Origin: Sclerotiophoma versabilis | Lineage: Eukaryota > Ascomycota > Dothideomycetes > Pleosporales > Didymellaceae | Length of the DNA stretch: 64,000 bases | NCBI GenBank assembly: GCA_012274445.1 | Contig: JAAROD010000080.1 | Span: forward strand, 372,001-436,000 | Direction: 5' to 3' | Shown: positions 44,986 through 56,900 of the stretch, piece after piece | Position numbering within the stretch: position 1 is the stretch's first letter | How the letters are laid out: the number at the start of each line of letters is the position of its first letter | Notes under the pieces: model-generated | The model's database searches: none | Told to the model about the DNA's origin: nothing | Seen by the model: the letters and a program-made list of their open reading frames with translations, nothing else | Translations under genes and position numbers: made by a program

Positions 44986-46341
44986 ATGCATCTTCTAGTC
45001 CATTTTGTTTTCCTCTCCATCGGTCTTGCGGCACCTTTACTCCAGGTCGAACAAGACAACTCCTTGATACCGGGCCAATACATCATCAAAATGAAGTATG
45101 ACGAAGACACGTTTTCTGCGAATGCCATCAAGGTTCTAAAGCAGTCACTGTCAGCAGCTCCAAAGTTTGAGTACTCGCTTTCTGGATTCTATGGCTTTGC
45201 AGGCGCTCTCTCCGACGCAGAAGTCGCTGAGCTGCAAGCATCTGAGCATGTATTTAATCACCCTGAGCATCTCATGCTCAGTCAGTCTAACACTGCAGCA
45301 GGTCGAGTACATACAACCAGACTCCAGGATGCATACGTACAGCCTCGTCTATCAGGACCATGCCACTTGGGGTATCAGTCGTATCTCGCATGAGCAGCCT
45401 GGAAACAGGACATACGTCTTCGATGAAAGTGCAGGAGAGGGCACTTGCGCTTACATCATCGACACTGGTATTTTCGTGGACCACCCGGACTTCGAAGGCA
45501 GTGCGCAAAGCCTGTACCCGTATCAGATGTCACCGACTAACTTACACAGGAGCAACTCATCTCGCCAACTTTTCTGACGAAGAAAGCGACGAAGATGGTC
45601 AAGGACATGGTACTCATGTAGCTGGCACTATCGGCTCACGTATGTTCGGAAACAAATCTAGTGCACTGGTAGTCACTGACAGCGCGCCCAGTAACCTACG
45701 GCGTAGCCAAAAAGACTCAAATCTTTGCCGTCAAAGTCCTCAATTCCTATGGCTCAGGCACAACATCCGGCATAATTGCAGGCATCAATTTCGTCACCAA
45801 AGATGCAGCAACACGCAACTGTCCTAACGGCGCAGTCGCAAACATGAGTCTGGGAGGTCGCAAAAACACCGCGACGAATCAGGCTGTGAGTCGAATTCCA
45901 CACAGCTCAAAAACTAACTGACGGATATAGGTGGCTGCAGCAGTTGCCAGCGGTATATTCTTTGCCGTCGCCGCAGGCAACGAAGGCGTTGACGCGCGCT
46001 ACACATCCCCCGCCTCCGAACCCAGCGTCTGCACCATCGGAGCGACCTCAACGAACGACAGCATGCCTTCCTGGTCGAACTACGGGGCTCTTGTCGATGT
46101 GCTTGCTCCAGGCACTAACATCACTAGTCTGAACAACGATGGTGGAACGGCGATACATGATGGGACAAGCATGGCTACTCCGCATGTAGCCGGTCTGGCT
46201 GCGTATTTGCTAGGGCTAGAAAGAGGAGGGACGAAGGGGCTGTGTGAGAAGATTGTGGAGATGGGGCTAAAGGGTGTGGTGAAGAACGTGAGAAAGGGGA
46301 CGGTGAATACGTTGGTTAACAACGGGGCATTGAGTGATTGA
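44986..46341 (+). CDS. Second subtilisin-like serine protease (S8)
   Basis: Five exons: 44986-45249, 45302-45500, 45550-45639, 45692-45885 and 45931-46341, 385 aa. The introns 45250-45301, 45501-45549, 45640-45691 and 45886-45930 were set by frame and GT-AG. The third intron leaves Ser-Leu-Thr-Tyr-Gly at its junction, slightly unlike paralogues, so its edges are the least sure. Layout: signal peptide MHLLVHFVFLSIGLAAP, a short I9-like propeptide (GQYIIKMKYDED), then protease. Triad: Asp about 142 (IIDTGIFVDHPDFEG), His about 174 (GQGHGTHVAGT), Ser about 329 (HDGTSMATPHVAGL), all intact. It is clearly a paralogue of the protease at 41.4 kb, but has four introns against one. Confidence 0.92.
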
Positions 46342-46561
46342 GCGAGAAGCCTATCAGTGCCTGGGAAGACGGAACTTGTGTCAGGCGTGTGAGCCACTTG
46401 AATTTCTACCACACAACAACTGTTCAGGAAACGTCAAAAGGACAGATGGGAACATTTACTCTTGTTACGTTCATTCATCATGTTGTCGTTTACTAACGAA
46501 ACTATCCGGTAGAACATGGCATCGTAACTCGTATAGGCCATAGTAGACATGGCGCCAAAGC

Positions 46562-48136
46562 TCAAATGTGAGCAGGAGTGATGATTGAGTTCAGACCACT
46601 CATGTTGCGACTCCTAACGTAAGCAAGCAAATCGTCCACGTCTTCAGGGGCGAGACTTTTGTCGTCAACGCTCATACCCAACTGCTGCTTCTTTGCGTCC
46701 TCCTGGTGCTTCAGGTCTATGGCTTCATCCTTGATGTCGGAGTCGCTTGTCTGCTTCGAATCCCTGCGTGACACCCATCGCACGAGATCATCTACATCGC
46801 CGTCCTTGAGTTGGTCCTTTCCTTCGAATGTGGGTGAGCGCTCTCTTGATCGTCCACGCTTGGCCTCGAGCACAGAGATATCGTCTGTCTTCACAACTGC
46901 ACTGCCAGAGCTGCCAGCTATGGATTCGCCGCTTGTGTCGTCGTGATGCGTTCTCCATCGCCCGATCTCAGGTACATCTGAGTCATCAGATTCTGTGTCT
47001 AGCTCGATTCGTGGGGCATTTCGCTGTTGACGGACAGGCCCTGCCATCATCCCATCACGCCGTGATACCCAGCGGCTGAGGCTACCCTCAAGACTACCCT
47101 CATCTTGATTTTCGTCTTCCTGGCTTAGTTCGGAGTCTGAAGCTGTGGACTCATCGTTATAACCAGTGTGCATAGGGGCTACTGGTTCTATTGGAATCGA
47201 CTTGCGACTTGCATGGCGGACAAGCTCCTCGATGTCTGAATGGCCTAGGCTTTCGTGTCCACTGTCTTCCTTCTTGGACGTTTCGAAATCCGACATCTGG
47301 CATTCGCCATCGCTAGGTGGGTCTCTTCTGCTGACCCAGCGAACCAACTCATCGACATCAGAATGGTCGATACTGGACTCGTAGCTCTGTCGTGGTTTCC
47401 ATGGGTCGCCATGGGGCTCATCCTCGTTATCGGTAGCTGTTGACTTACGGCGAGCCAAGTTGCCGGCATTCTCTTCGATGTTAGCCATTGATGGCGGTTC
47501 TTTACTTGTCAGACGGCGAATCTTCATGCCAATTCGACGGCCAAATCCATCCTTCTCGTTTGGCGATTTCTCCGGAGTGTGAGGTCTGTTGTAACCCTGC
47601 CTTTTCTCATGCTGCGCTTTCCAGTCAGTTGCCGCCTTCTCTCGCGCCTCTGCTTCTTGATGGCACTTCTTCATGTTGTTCTCGATATTAGCATGGAAAA
47701 GAGTACTGCGAAGAGATTGAAAGCGAGCCATGCGGCTCCTTGGGTTCTCTAAAGATTTGTCGCCAGCGCTACGTCCGGAAGAACTTCTTGTCTCCTTAGG
47801 CCCCGATCTGGTCGAAGTTTTAGCACCGTGCACACTATTCGCCGACTCTGAAGGGGCTTGGCGCGACTTTCGGCTGACAGAATTGTCAATCTTTGTGTTG
47901 TTGTTTGTGAGTCTCGACTCTTCGTCGTTTTCTGACGCCGAGGAATCGCCTTCGTCGTCGTCGTCACTACTACTCGACTTGTCGTCAAGTTGTAGATCGT
48001 CCAATATGCGTGATACTTGGGGTGAAAGAAAACTCATGCCCCGCAGCTGTTCGTGCTCTTCTTTAGGCACATTGACAGCTGCTGGCGCATTCGATTCTGT
48101 GGGGAGTTCGAAGTATGATGCCATGATTGCAGCCAC
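46562..48136 (-). CDS. Unknown acidic protein with six copies of a DVDELVRWVSRRD motif
   Basis: This is an intronless gene of 524 aa (a start at 48124, MASYFELPTE, is also possible). No family is recognised. The N-terminal half is Ser/Asp/Glu-rich and disordered, with a charged helical stretch (NIENNMKKCHQEAEAREKAA) and Arg-rich RRIGMKIRRLTSKE. The C-terminal half carries six spaced, partly degenerate copies of one motif: DVDELVRWVSRRD, DIEELVRHASRKS, SLEGSLSRWVSRRD, DVPEIGRWRTHHD, DVDDLVRWVSRRD and DVDDLLAYVRSRN. Between copies are acidic serine-rich linkers with possible CK2 sites. Short linear repeats of a helical look suggest repeated docking sites for one partner. No signal peptide or membrane segment, so it is probably nuclear or cytoplasmic. 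Confidence 0.8.
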   Translation of the reverse strand: MAAIMASYFELPTESNAPAAVNVPKEEHEQLRGMSFLSPQVSRILDDLQLDDKSSSSDDDDEGDSSASENDEESRLTNNNTKIDNSVSRKSRQAPSESANSVHGAKTSTRSGPKETRSSSGRSAGDKSLENPRSRMARFQSLRSTLFHANIENNMKKCHQEAEAREKAATDWKAQHEKRQGYNRPHTPEKSPNEKDGFGRRIGMKIRRLTSKEPPSMANIEENAGNLARRKSTATDNEDEPHGDPWKPRQSYESSIDHSDVDELVRWVSRRDPPSDGECQMSDFETSKKEDSGHESLGHSDIEELVRHASRKSIPIEPVAPMHTGYNDESTASDSELSQEDENQDEGSLEGSLSRWVSRRDGMMAGPVRQQRNAPRIELDTESDDSDVPEIGRWRTHHDDTSGESIAGSSGSAVVKTDDISVLEAKRGRSRERSPTFEGKDQLKDGDVDDLVRWVSRRDSKQTSDSDIKDEAIDLKHQEDAKKQQLGMSVDDKSLAPEDVDDLLAYVRSRNMSGLNSIITPAHI

Positions 48137-48842
48137 GTACGAAGTACCTGCCGTCTGGCTATGCTAAGTGGATAGAAAGTGGTGACGTTGCTGACCCTAG
48201 CACAATTGTTAAAGCGGCTGGAATAGAGCGCGAGGCAGTGTTCTTGGAAGTTGCAGCAAAGGCTCGGCTGTCCCAGGGTCTACGTCGAAAGGCGGGGTCG
48301 AGAACTTGTGGTCGCATGACGGCGTCATTGCCATTGGCAATTGATTGGCTCTTCACTGCGTGAAGGTGGCTGACTAACGATCCGATCTGCAGCAATAGGC
48401 TGGGCGCATTGGACTCTTAGCTTCGATCTTGAGATCGACACCACTCCTGCGGCTCTTCGAAACGGCTTGTCATTAGTACCTGCCAAATCGGCAAGCTTGC
48501 CAGCATCTTGCATGAAGAATGCTGTGCTCTGTAGTCACGACCATCTTCATTGCTCTCAACGGTCGATCTAGTCATCGAAAAGCTAACGAATCGCCATCAT
48601 TTAGAAATAAATGCTCTGCAAGGCATCGGTGATCGTTACTACCATCCAACACAAAAGAGGCCGTAGCCTACTCGAATAACAGCACATGTTTCCAGCCTTA
48701 CAGCCCGTTGCATTGCGCCTTGAAGTAAAGAGGGTATCATAAACTCAATTTGCAGTAAAACCAGCGCGCATTGAGGGACCAGGACAACCCAGCTAAGCTC
48801 CCTTTCGTATTAAACCGGTTTTCAATGCCCCCCTTCTTCAGC
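48137..48842. other. Intergenic between motif-repeat protein and MFS gene
   Basis: These are 706 bp with the presumed promoter of the motif-repeat protein (minus). No other gene is seen. Confidence 0.5.
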
Positions 48843-50478
48843 TCAAGCCTGGAAAATCCATCGCGGATGACGGTCACCGAGCTTCAAGTCCTCTTCGCTG
48901 TCGTGGAACCCGTTCGTTTCGGGGTGTTCGGCAAGGAAGTGTTGCTTTTGCTTATTTTCCCGCTTCAGTCTCCACCATAGCAGATTGACCACAACAATGT
49001 TCATTACCAGGTAGCCGAGCGCGAAGCTGTGACCTAGGACATATCGAGGAGACGTTTTTGGCCTGTATAACTGCGTACCTAACACAGCTCCAAGATTGCC
49101 GATGGAAATTTGCATGGCGTTGGCAGTCGCTCGTTTCGTCTGTCCAGACACGTTGATGGCAGGCCAACTGAGTACCAGGGCGACTGATGGGTAGATTCCT
49201 ACCGCTGCGAAGAACGTACCGACGTACGACACACCCGGTTTGGCGGTAGGGTTCTTGTTTGCAAGGAGAATTACGTATCCAATAACGGCGAAAGCAGATG
49301 TTACCGTGATGAAAGGGCCGCGTTTCTTGGTCTTTTCTGACCATATAGCCCAGAAGATGGTGAAGATCGTCGCTACGGCGTATGGAGGGATAGTCAAGAG
49401 CTGCGATTGAGCAGATGTATAACCCATATCACGAATGATAGTTGGCTTTCCATGTCAGTACGGAAATTCATCGTTGAAACTTCACTTACCAGAAATAGAG
49501 ACAGCGTGTACAGTGGCAGACTCATAGTGTGGAAACAAGCACCATATAGCCAGATCTTGGGATCTTTGAGGGCATACGCGACATCACTCCAACGGAACTC
49601 CTCGTTGTTTGTTGCATCGCTGTCGGCTTTGAGCCTGGCTTGTACGAATGCGCGCTCTTCCTTCGACAGCCAGGAAACAGTACCCGGATAGTTAGAGATG
49701 AACCAGTACGCGGCGACTGCAACGATTATTGTAAGCAGACCTTCCTACAAGGCTGTCAGTCCGGTGTAAACGAAGAGCCGAGAAGGCGTCACGCACAAGG
49801 ATAAAAATCCACCTCCACCCCGCATAGTTTCCAACTCCGCGCATGTGGCTGATACCCCAGGCTAGGATACCACCAAAAGCACCGGCCAGAGAAGCGCAGC
49901 TAAAGAAGAGCGAGATACGGTATTGGCGTTCTTCCCGCTTATACCACATGCTCAGGTAGTACACAACACCCGGGAAGAGACCGGATTCTGTGACCCCTAG
50001 GCTGGGAGCTGTCAGTCGATGATCTACTGTGTTCTGTAGGTCTAGCTTACAAGAAGCGCACAACAAAAAAACCAGCCTTGTTCTGCGTCACACCCATGAG
50101 GGTCGCGACAATGCCCCAGGCCACTGTCAGAGTTGGCAGCCAGAACTTGGGTGTTGTCCTCTTCAGGATGATGTTGCATGGCAATTCGAACAAAACGTAG
50201 CCGATGAAGTACAGTGTCAACCCCGTGAGATACTCATTACCGGTCATGTGTAAATCGGTAGCAAGGCCTTCGATACGCGCATTTGCGACGTTACTCCGGT
50301 CCAGGAAACTGAGAAGATAGAGGATTGATACTGCAGGAAGCAGTCTCAAATCGAGGATGCGCAATAACCTCTTCTCGTTGATGATACCAGAAACGACCTC
50401 GACGTCTGAATCAGACGGGGTCGAGGCGCCAGGCACGCCAGCCTTTTGGTCGTCCACACGTTTTTCGTCGGTCGACAT
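48843..50478 (-). CDS. MFS transporter, anion:cation symporter (Dal5/TNA1-like)
   Basis: Four exons, 50478-50051, 50001-49797, 49744-49490 and 49445-48843, give 496 aa. The introns 50002-50050, 49745-49796 and 49446-49489 all close in phase. The start at 50478 (MSTDEKRVDD) suits the family better than the upstream 50517. Typical features are LRLLPAVSILYLLSFLDRSN with the ACS-family Asp-Arg-Ser-Asn, and ARIEGLATDLHMTGNEY. Downstream come GLTLYFIGYVLFELPCNIIL, GVTESGLFPGVVYYLSMWY and GWRWIFILEGLLT, then 12 hydrophobic helices in total. Members move allantoate, nicotinate, tartrate or other small organic anions. The substrate cannot be told. Confidence 0.92.
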
Positions 50479-53400
50479 GGTTGTGAAAGTGTCGATCAAA
50501 AAGTGACGGGATGTCACAATAAGGGCTTCCAGGGCATCGGCATATTATAGGTACCGAAACCATCTAGCGTTTTGTAAAATGATGCAAGAACGTGGACATT
50601 GCAGGTCAATCCACCGGTGCGGTCCTACCAGTGCTGGGATGGCAAGGTGCGAACAAGCACCCGAAGGCTACATTGGCTGCCATTGGGCTGATTGGAAGCT
50701 CACCTCCGAGGCGAGGCTATATGCTTATCGGCAAGACCATTTTCGCTCGTCAGAGTGCTGAAACGGCAGATAATTTTGTGGAATTGTATGGGCTGTTGGT
50801 GTTGGCGAAATCGTGGGGTGGAATGTCGTGATTGCAGATCTGCACGGTGGTTGTGCTAGCCATTCTCGGCCTAAGCCCGGCTGAGGTATCACCAATTTGT
50901 CCAATAGAAGGTATGGGGCGGTCAAGTAAATGATACTATGTCTCAAAGCCGTTATGGCGAGCGAGCGAATTAAGATTTTGCGCTGAGAAAGAGCATTGAT
51001 AACGAGGCTGTCAATGGACCCTCGGAAGTTTGGAAGGTACAGTCTCACATTATCCCCATCAACTTCCTTTCTATTCATCATGATCGACCGGGTCTTTCCC
51101 TCCTCATCGATATATCTATGCTTCTGCTTCCATAAAAACAGCCTCGGCGTAAGCCTACCATCATATGCTCAGCAAATAGGTCCTGCTCTTTGTGGGCTCG
51201 CAGCCTCCCGCGTACCAATTGTACATCTGGCAAGGAGTCTTGATATGATAGCAGGCTTTCTTAATCGTCGTAGAGACCCCATATTTGAGTTGATGCCCAC
51301 AATCTCACCACCGTTGACGGCAGTGATACCCTTGATGTCTACGTTTCGCCTGCATTAATGGGAGCAGTCAACGCATGAGCGGCGCGGCCCACCATAACCA
51401 TCGCCGTAAAGACCTCTAGAAAGCTGTTAAATACTTGACAGACTCTGGAAGAGAACGAAATAGGCGATAAGCAGGTAAAAACAGATCAGGCAGGCTTAAG
51501 ATGATGTTAAAGATACTGCAGCCGGCACTGGACAACCTTGTCGGTAGGCTTGTGAGCACCATCGCCAATGATCCAGATTTGGTTGCCAGAAGCGTCATTC
51601 TTGACGGTGATCGCATCCTCACAGACTACAACAGCGTCAGAAGGAATTCTATAGAAACAATCAACAAGCACTTACCATCCTCGAATTAGAAAAACTCTAG
51701 TGTGCGAGCAGCATCAGAGTGGACTCACTTTGTATTGTTCTTGCCAATGAAGGAGTTGCAAAGTCTAGTACCTTTCTTCAAAACGAAGACAGCACCAAAA
51801 TCACCACTCTCAGAGCCTGGTCGTTACAACCACCGCTACCACAGTTTCACTTGGCACACTCACAATCGATAGTCTGATCTGCAGCAACAATGATGAATCT
51901 GCCGTTGGTCTCGGGTCAAGGTGGATATCGGATGACCATTAGTGTAGCTGTTGCAGACGAGCGCTGCAGGCAAGAAGAGTAGGAGGATGACGGCGAGCTT
52001 GCCAAGAGACAGAATTCTGATAGAAAAAGGTTATATATCCGAGCGAGTAAAGGTCAGTCTTGTGCTAGATTGATTTTCTTTCCACTACAAACACATACAC
52101 GACCCCCGTACTATTTAGGCCGCCATGCTCACCATGAGCTAGGTTGCAGAATGGAGTAATAAGAGAAGACTCCAGGCTATCGCACAGCTGGCCAATCTTT
52201 TGATAGTTTGAGTAGAGTAACTCCGCTGTCGGAGGTCTTGGCTGTCTCCTGGACTGTCCGCTAGCAGCCACGTCTACCACCTGGCTTAGGCGCCTCTCGT
52301 TACGATATGAATCAGGAATACAAGATTGTAGGGCTCCTGGAATTTCTATCCCTGACGTATCACAAATTTACGAATCACTCAAGGAATTAAGGATGTGTAA
52401 TAACCCAATAACCCTAATTTTTATCATCTACAATGTGCACACGAATACATACTGACGGCAGATAGCACACCGAGGATCCGCGGTCAGAGGATTGTTATTG
52501 CGGCGTGCACAGAGGCGTGGTGAAGAAGCGGATGTCGTTCAAGCTTTGGATCGAGCAGTGCTTGGTCAGGAAACGATGCGGGTCTTTCAATAGAAACAAA
52601 AGGCAGTGGTACACTGTAAATAGATTTTATATTCGCCCCAAGCTTTCCCGCAGGTAAAAAGACGTCTAATACTTTCTAAAGCACTGAGCAGATGACAGAG
52701 CGTATACATTCAATTGTGCAATCTTGGGAGAGCTTCTTTCCGAATTAGACAGCGAAGTCATCAGACATCTAAAGGGACAGGCCTCGTATTTTTTAAATAT
52801 CTTGGGGTCACTTCGCGAGATACGAGTTATGGTCTGTCAAAGTGAGGAGAAGACAGAGACAGGCGTCCCAACCATATGCCTTTGGCAGTTGAATAAAGGC
52901 GCATGAATGAGAAAGGACGGAGGAGCCGAAGTGAAGAGGCTTCATACTTCCCTTATCAAGTTTTCCACATGTACATGGAGCTTTCACGTGAATTGATGCA
53001 GAGGGTGGGAAGCATAGAATTAAACAGGGACATAGGGATTATTGGTCCTGCAATCGAAAGCCAAAGTGCTTGACGTTAGGTATCCAAGTCAGAAATGGAC
53101 GTTCTGGCCAAGCACATTCGAGCGACGATTCGTTGTAGGCAAGGGAAAAATAGTATGCCAAATGGATAAATCATGATTCAACTCATGGAATAAAGATTAG
53201 GATGGTGCTGATAAACTTCAGCGAAGAGAGTGTCCCAATAATCGCTGATGTAGTGATTTCCAGCAGGAGCAGAACCATAACAATATAACATGCTTTTCTA
53301 AAGAAACTCGGTGGTTACATACTCATCACTTGATTGCAATGAAGATTCGGCTGGCCTTATACAATTCTACCTTATAGCACTCTGCACTGCAACCTCAACT

Positions 53401-53945
53401 ATCTGTTATTGCCGGAGAACACCATTGTAACAATTGATTCAGCTTTGAGTAGCATCCAGCTCAGAGTGTGGACGAAATTCGACAAATAAAAACGGCCCGA
53501 GAGAATCACTTCTTTTCACCAAATGGCGATACTGTCGAAGCACTGCTGAGAGCGATATTATGTTTGGAACGTACCCCTTTGTCTAGCATGGGGAAGAGAG
53601 ATGGCGACTTTTAGGCACTCGTTTCTGAGAGAAGAATGGGTGGGAGGGGACCATGTAGCCCTCAGCAGGCTTTTGCAGGCTGGCGGAGACATAGATAATG
53701 ATAAGATAAGCTCTCGACTTGACGATCAGAATGGACAACGCAAGTCGGATGACTGGCTCCGGAGCCTCTACGTGCGTCACTGACGCTTTATGCACGTGAT
53801 GTCTCCTGCAAACAGGCCACATGTGAGCGACAGAAGGTGTCCTCGCGTCGGGCGAATAGAAATATTTTTAATTCATCTAGTCTTTAGTAACAGGACAAGG
53901 TACTCTTGCACTTCATATCCAAAACTCCCCAAATCTTCCCGCGTT
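50479..53945. other. Gene-poor region around cryptic secreted protein
   Basis: Apart from the cryptic gene at 51507-52021 (-), no gene is supported in these 3.5 kb. Open frames at 52724-52906 and 53601-53783 (+) have no domain or start context. Confidence 0.5.
51507..52021 (-). pseudogene. Cryptic four-exon small secreted Cys protein lacking an ATG
   Basis: This was assembled by splicing, since no single frame exceeds 60 codons from Met. Exons (minus) are 52021-51959, 51909-51864, 51816-51729 and 51648-51507, 112 codons before TAA. The introns 51910-51958 (GTCTGC, weak donor), 51817-51863 (GTGAGT...CCAG) and 51649-51728 (GTGAGT...TATAG) all keep phase. The protein reads as a signal peptide (RILSLGKLAVILLLFLPAAL), then TNGRFIIVAADQTIDC, SESGDFGAVFVLKKGTRLC, SFIGKNNTKIPSDAVVVC and a final VVQC. 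That is four cysteines, an effector-like layout. The codon where Met is expected is ATC, with an in-frame TAA 12 bp upstream, so the start seems lost. A TATA-like tatata at 52033-52038 is only about 12 bp upstream. Confidence 0.55.
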
Positions 53946-56900
53946 TCATCTCATAGGACTCCTAAACCCAATAGTCCCAAACATCCCGCCCTTCTTCGGT
54001 GTCGTCATCGGCTCCGGCGTGTTTCTTCCCGTGCCGGCCTGACTCACCATCCCTATGGCGCCCTGTCCAACGTTTGCCCCTCCGCTCCCAGGAGCCTTAA
54101 ACCTATACTGGCTACCCGTTGCGTATATATCGTTGAGCATCTGTTCCAACACACCTGCATCCACAAACTCTTCATACTTGCGCCACAACTTCAGCGCGGT
54201 GGTGGCGTCTTCGATAGAGTCGTGAGTATCTTGCTGGATGCTTTCTTTGAGCACGCACCATGCAAGAAACTTGAGGTTGAGTTTGCGCTTGTACTCTGGG
54301 AGGAAAAAGAGATTTGATGTGTCGACGACTTGATTCTTGGGCACGTGGATGTTGATTGTGCGGAAGTCGTTGGCTAAGCTGTGGCCGACAAAGACACAGC
54401 CAAGGTTAAGCAGAAGCCAGAGTTTCTTGTAGGCATGCTTGAGGCTAACGAGGGCGTGGGGCGAGGTCTCCCGATTCAGATCGCCGGGAGAGATACCAGA
54501 CCACGCGGTCAGATGGTCGACAACGGGTTCGCTGACTGCAATATAGTCGTCGATAAAAGGAAGGCCGGCGTGCTCCCCACTACCACGGCAAACGGACACA
54601 CGGGCAAGCCCTTTGCGATCGGGGCGGATGGTCTGCCGAGTCCCGTCTGCCTTCATCTCTATTTCTTCGGCTTGGAGACGGATGAACTCTGCATCGATGG
54701 CGACAGGGTAGCCCGGTTTGGGTGCTTCTGATTGTGCTTCGAGGAGCTTGAAATTAGATTCTGGAGGCGTAGGGTTAGATGACCACCACCTGTACAGAAT
54801 GGAGGCATCGAGGTTGTCTTTCCACGAATCGTCAATCTTGTTCCTGGACGCCTTAAGCTGGTAGGTGAGTACAGAAGGCAGCTTCCAGCCTGGTTCAAAG
54901 CGCAGCGCCTCTTCCTTAGGTATCGGCCTGACCAAGAAATCGTTGAACAAATGCCATTTGTCCTCTGTCGTTGCTTCTCGAGAAGACGGGCCAGTATTGA
55001 TGGTAGCAACGAGATGAGGCTTTTGATGCTCTCCGCTGTTGATATCGGCAACGACGCCTATTAGTTCAAAGACCATGATATCGAACACTCCTCGTTGTAA
55101 GTGCAGCTTCAAATCCTGGCCTTCAAAGCAATAGAACTGGCCTTGGTCTACAATAATACCAATCTCTTGCGGTAGCCAATTCGGTATCGACCACAGTAGC
55201 TTTGCTTCATGACTCTGTATTGCTGCATTGAGCATCAGAACGCCGGGAATGGTTTGGATAGTCTTCCTCTGCACCATTTGTTGATACCTGTTGCACTTGG
55301 TGCACCACCCTCGTGTTTGGTCCTGGCGCTCAACACTAGCCTTGAGGATCTGAGAAAAGGTAGGTCGCGGTATCCTTGTGTTCTTCATGACATGTTTTGC
55401 TGGGTAGACGAGCTCATTGACGAAGTTCTTCCCACCGCGAGCAGTTTCGTTCGCGCATTGCGCGCATCTCATACTCGCTCTGGCTTGAGTCTCGAGTATT
55501 TGATCCATTGGTGATGGCCCTGAGTTGGCTGGTAACATCTGGCGCACTTCGTCTGACATCTTGTCCAATAAGAACCGATTGAGGTTCTGAACCATGCTTG
55601 TGAGAGCAACGTTCGGTGCGAGTTCCTCTAGGAGATTGAGTGAGGCCGCATTTGATAAGCTGCTGAATGTCTTTAAGAAGTTTGAAGCCTGACAGTTCAG
55701 ACCTGCGGCTTTCTCGAGCATGTCAATCAGAAAGCCCAGCTCGCACAAAATACATGATTCGAACAGGCATGCTGATGCGGTGTGTTGCAGTGCGATGTTT
55801 CGAACCAGTGGTGTAAAGCGGAACAGCTGCAGTAGTGAGTTGGCATACGAATTGGCGATGTGAGTCTCCAGCCCAGAGTAGGGAGTTTGATTGTAGTAAC
55901 TGCAGCCAAGTTAGCACTAAGCAACAAATTCCGGGTATGGGCTATGCATACGCAAAGTCGAAGTCATCGACACCAAACTTGCTGTACTTAATTTCCACAT
56001 TGCCGTACATTGACGGTACTTCTTTCCGTGTGACATCTTCCAGATGCAGATCTGTCAACGACTCCATTGTTTCGGCCGCTTTGCCGTCAGCGTCACTGCT
56101 GTACGATTGCACTGCACGAGACTGCTCGCTCAGAAACTTGGGGGCTGACAATGATTCTGTGACGCGGTCCGACTGACGTCTTGACTCAGCTTGGTTTCTC
56201 CGTTTTGTGCGAGGGTTCTTTGCGAAGAAGCCCATCTCAGTTCGTGTCATGCTGCCCAAGATGGACGCGTCAATCTTTGACGGTGGCGCTCCCACTTCGT
56301 ACACCAAGTGGCTCGGCCAGCTGGAAAGGAGGTGCTCTTTATAGTATGGCATGCCAACTGTGTTCAAAGGTCTACCGGAGGTGAGCAGGAGGCCCGAATA
56401 AGAAGCAGAGAACCTACATGTCTGGTGACCAATCCATAGTAGGTGGTGGTATAGGGTGATCAGCAAACTCTGTGGGATTGCTATATTCTGGAAAGTGCAC
56501 TTTCGAAGGGGAACCCCATAAATGGACTTGCCCGTTGGTATCAGATAAGGCAAAAGCTTCACCGGAAGGAGCCATCTCGAAACCATGGAGGTAGGAGTCA
56601 TAGAGATTGATCTGTCGCAGGTTTGCAGCATCTGGATTCATCAAGTCAATAACCTGCATCTGCCCGTTATGCGATGCAATGATAGCAGTGGTCGACATGC
56701 GAGGATGCATTCGGACGAAAGCTGCACCAGTGTGGAAAGGGATCGGTGGCAATTGCTTCAATGTCTTCAGCGAAAAGACGTGTGTGAATGGGTCGAGCAT
56801 GTAGGCGTTCTGCTGTCTAGGCGACCAGCCGCATGTCGCCAGGAAATCACCTTTTGCGTCCATATCACTAATACTACCAGTGTGTCCGTCGAAGGCTTTT

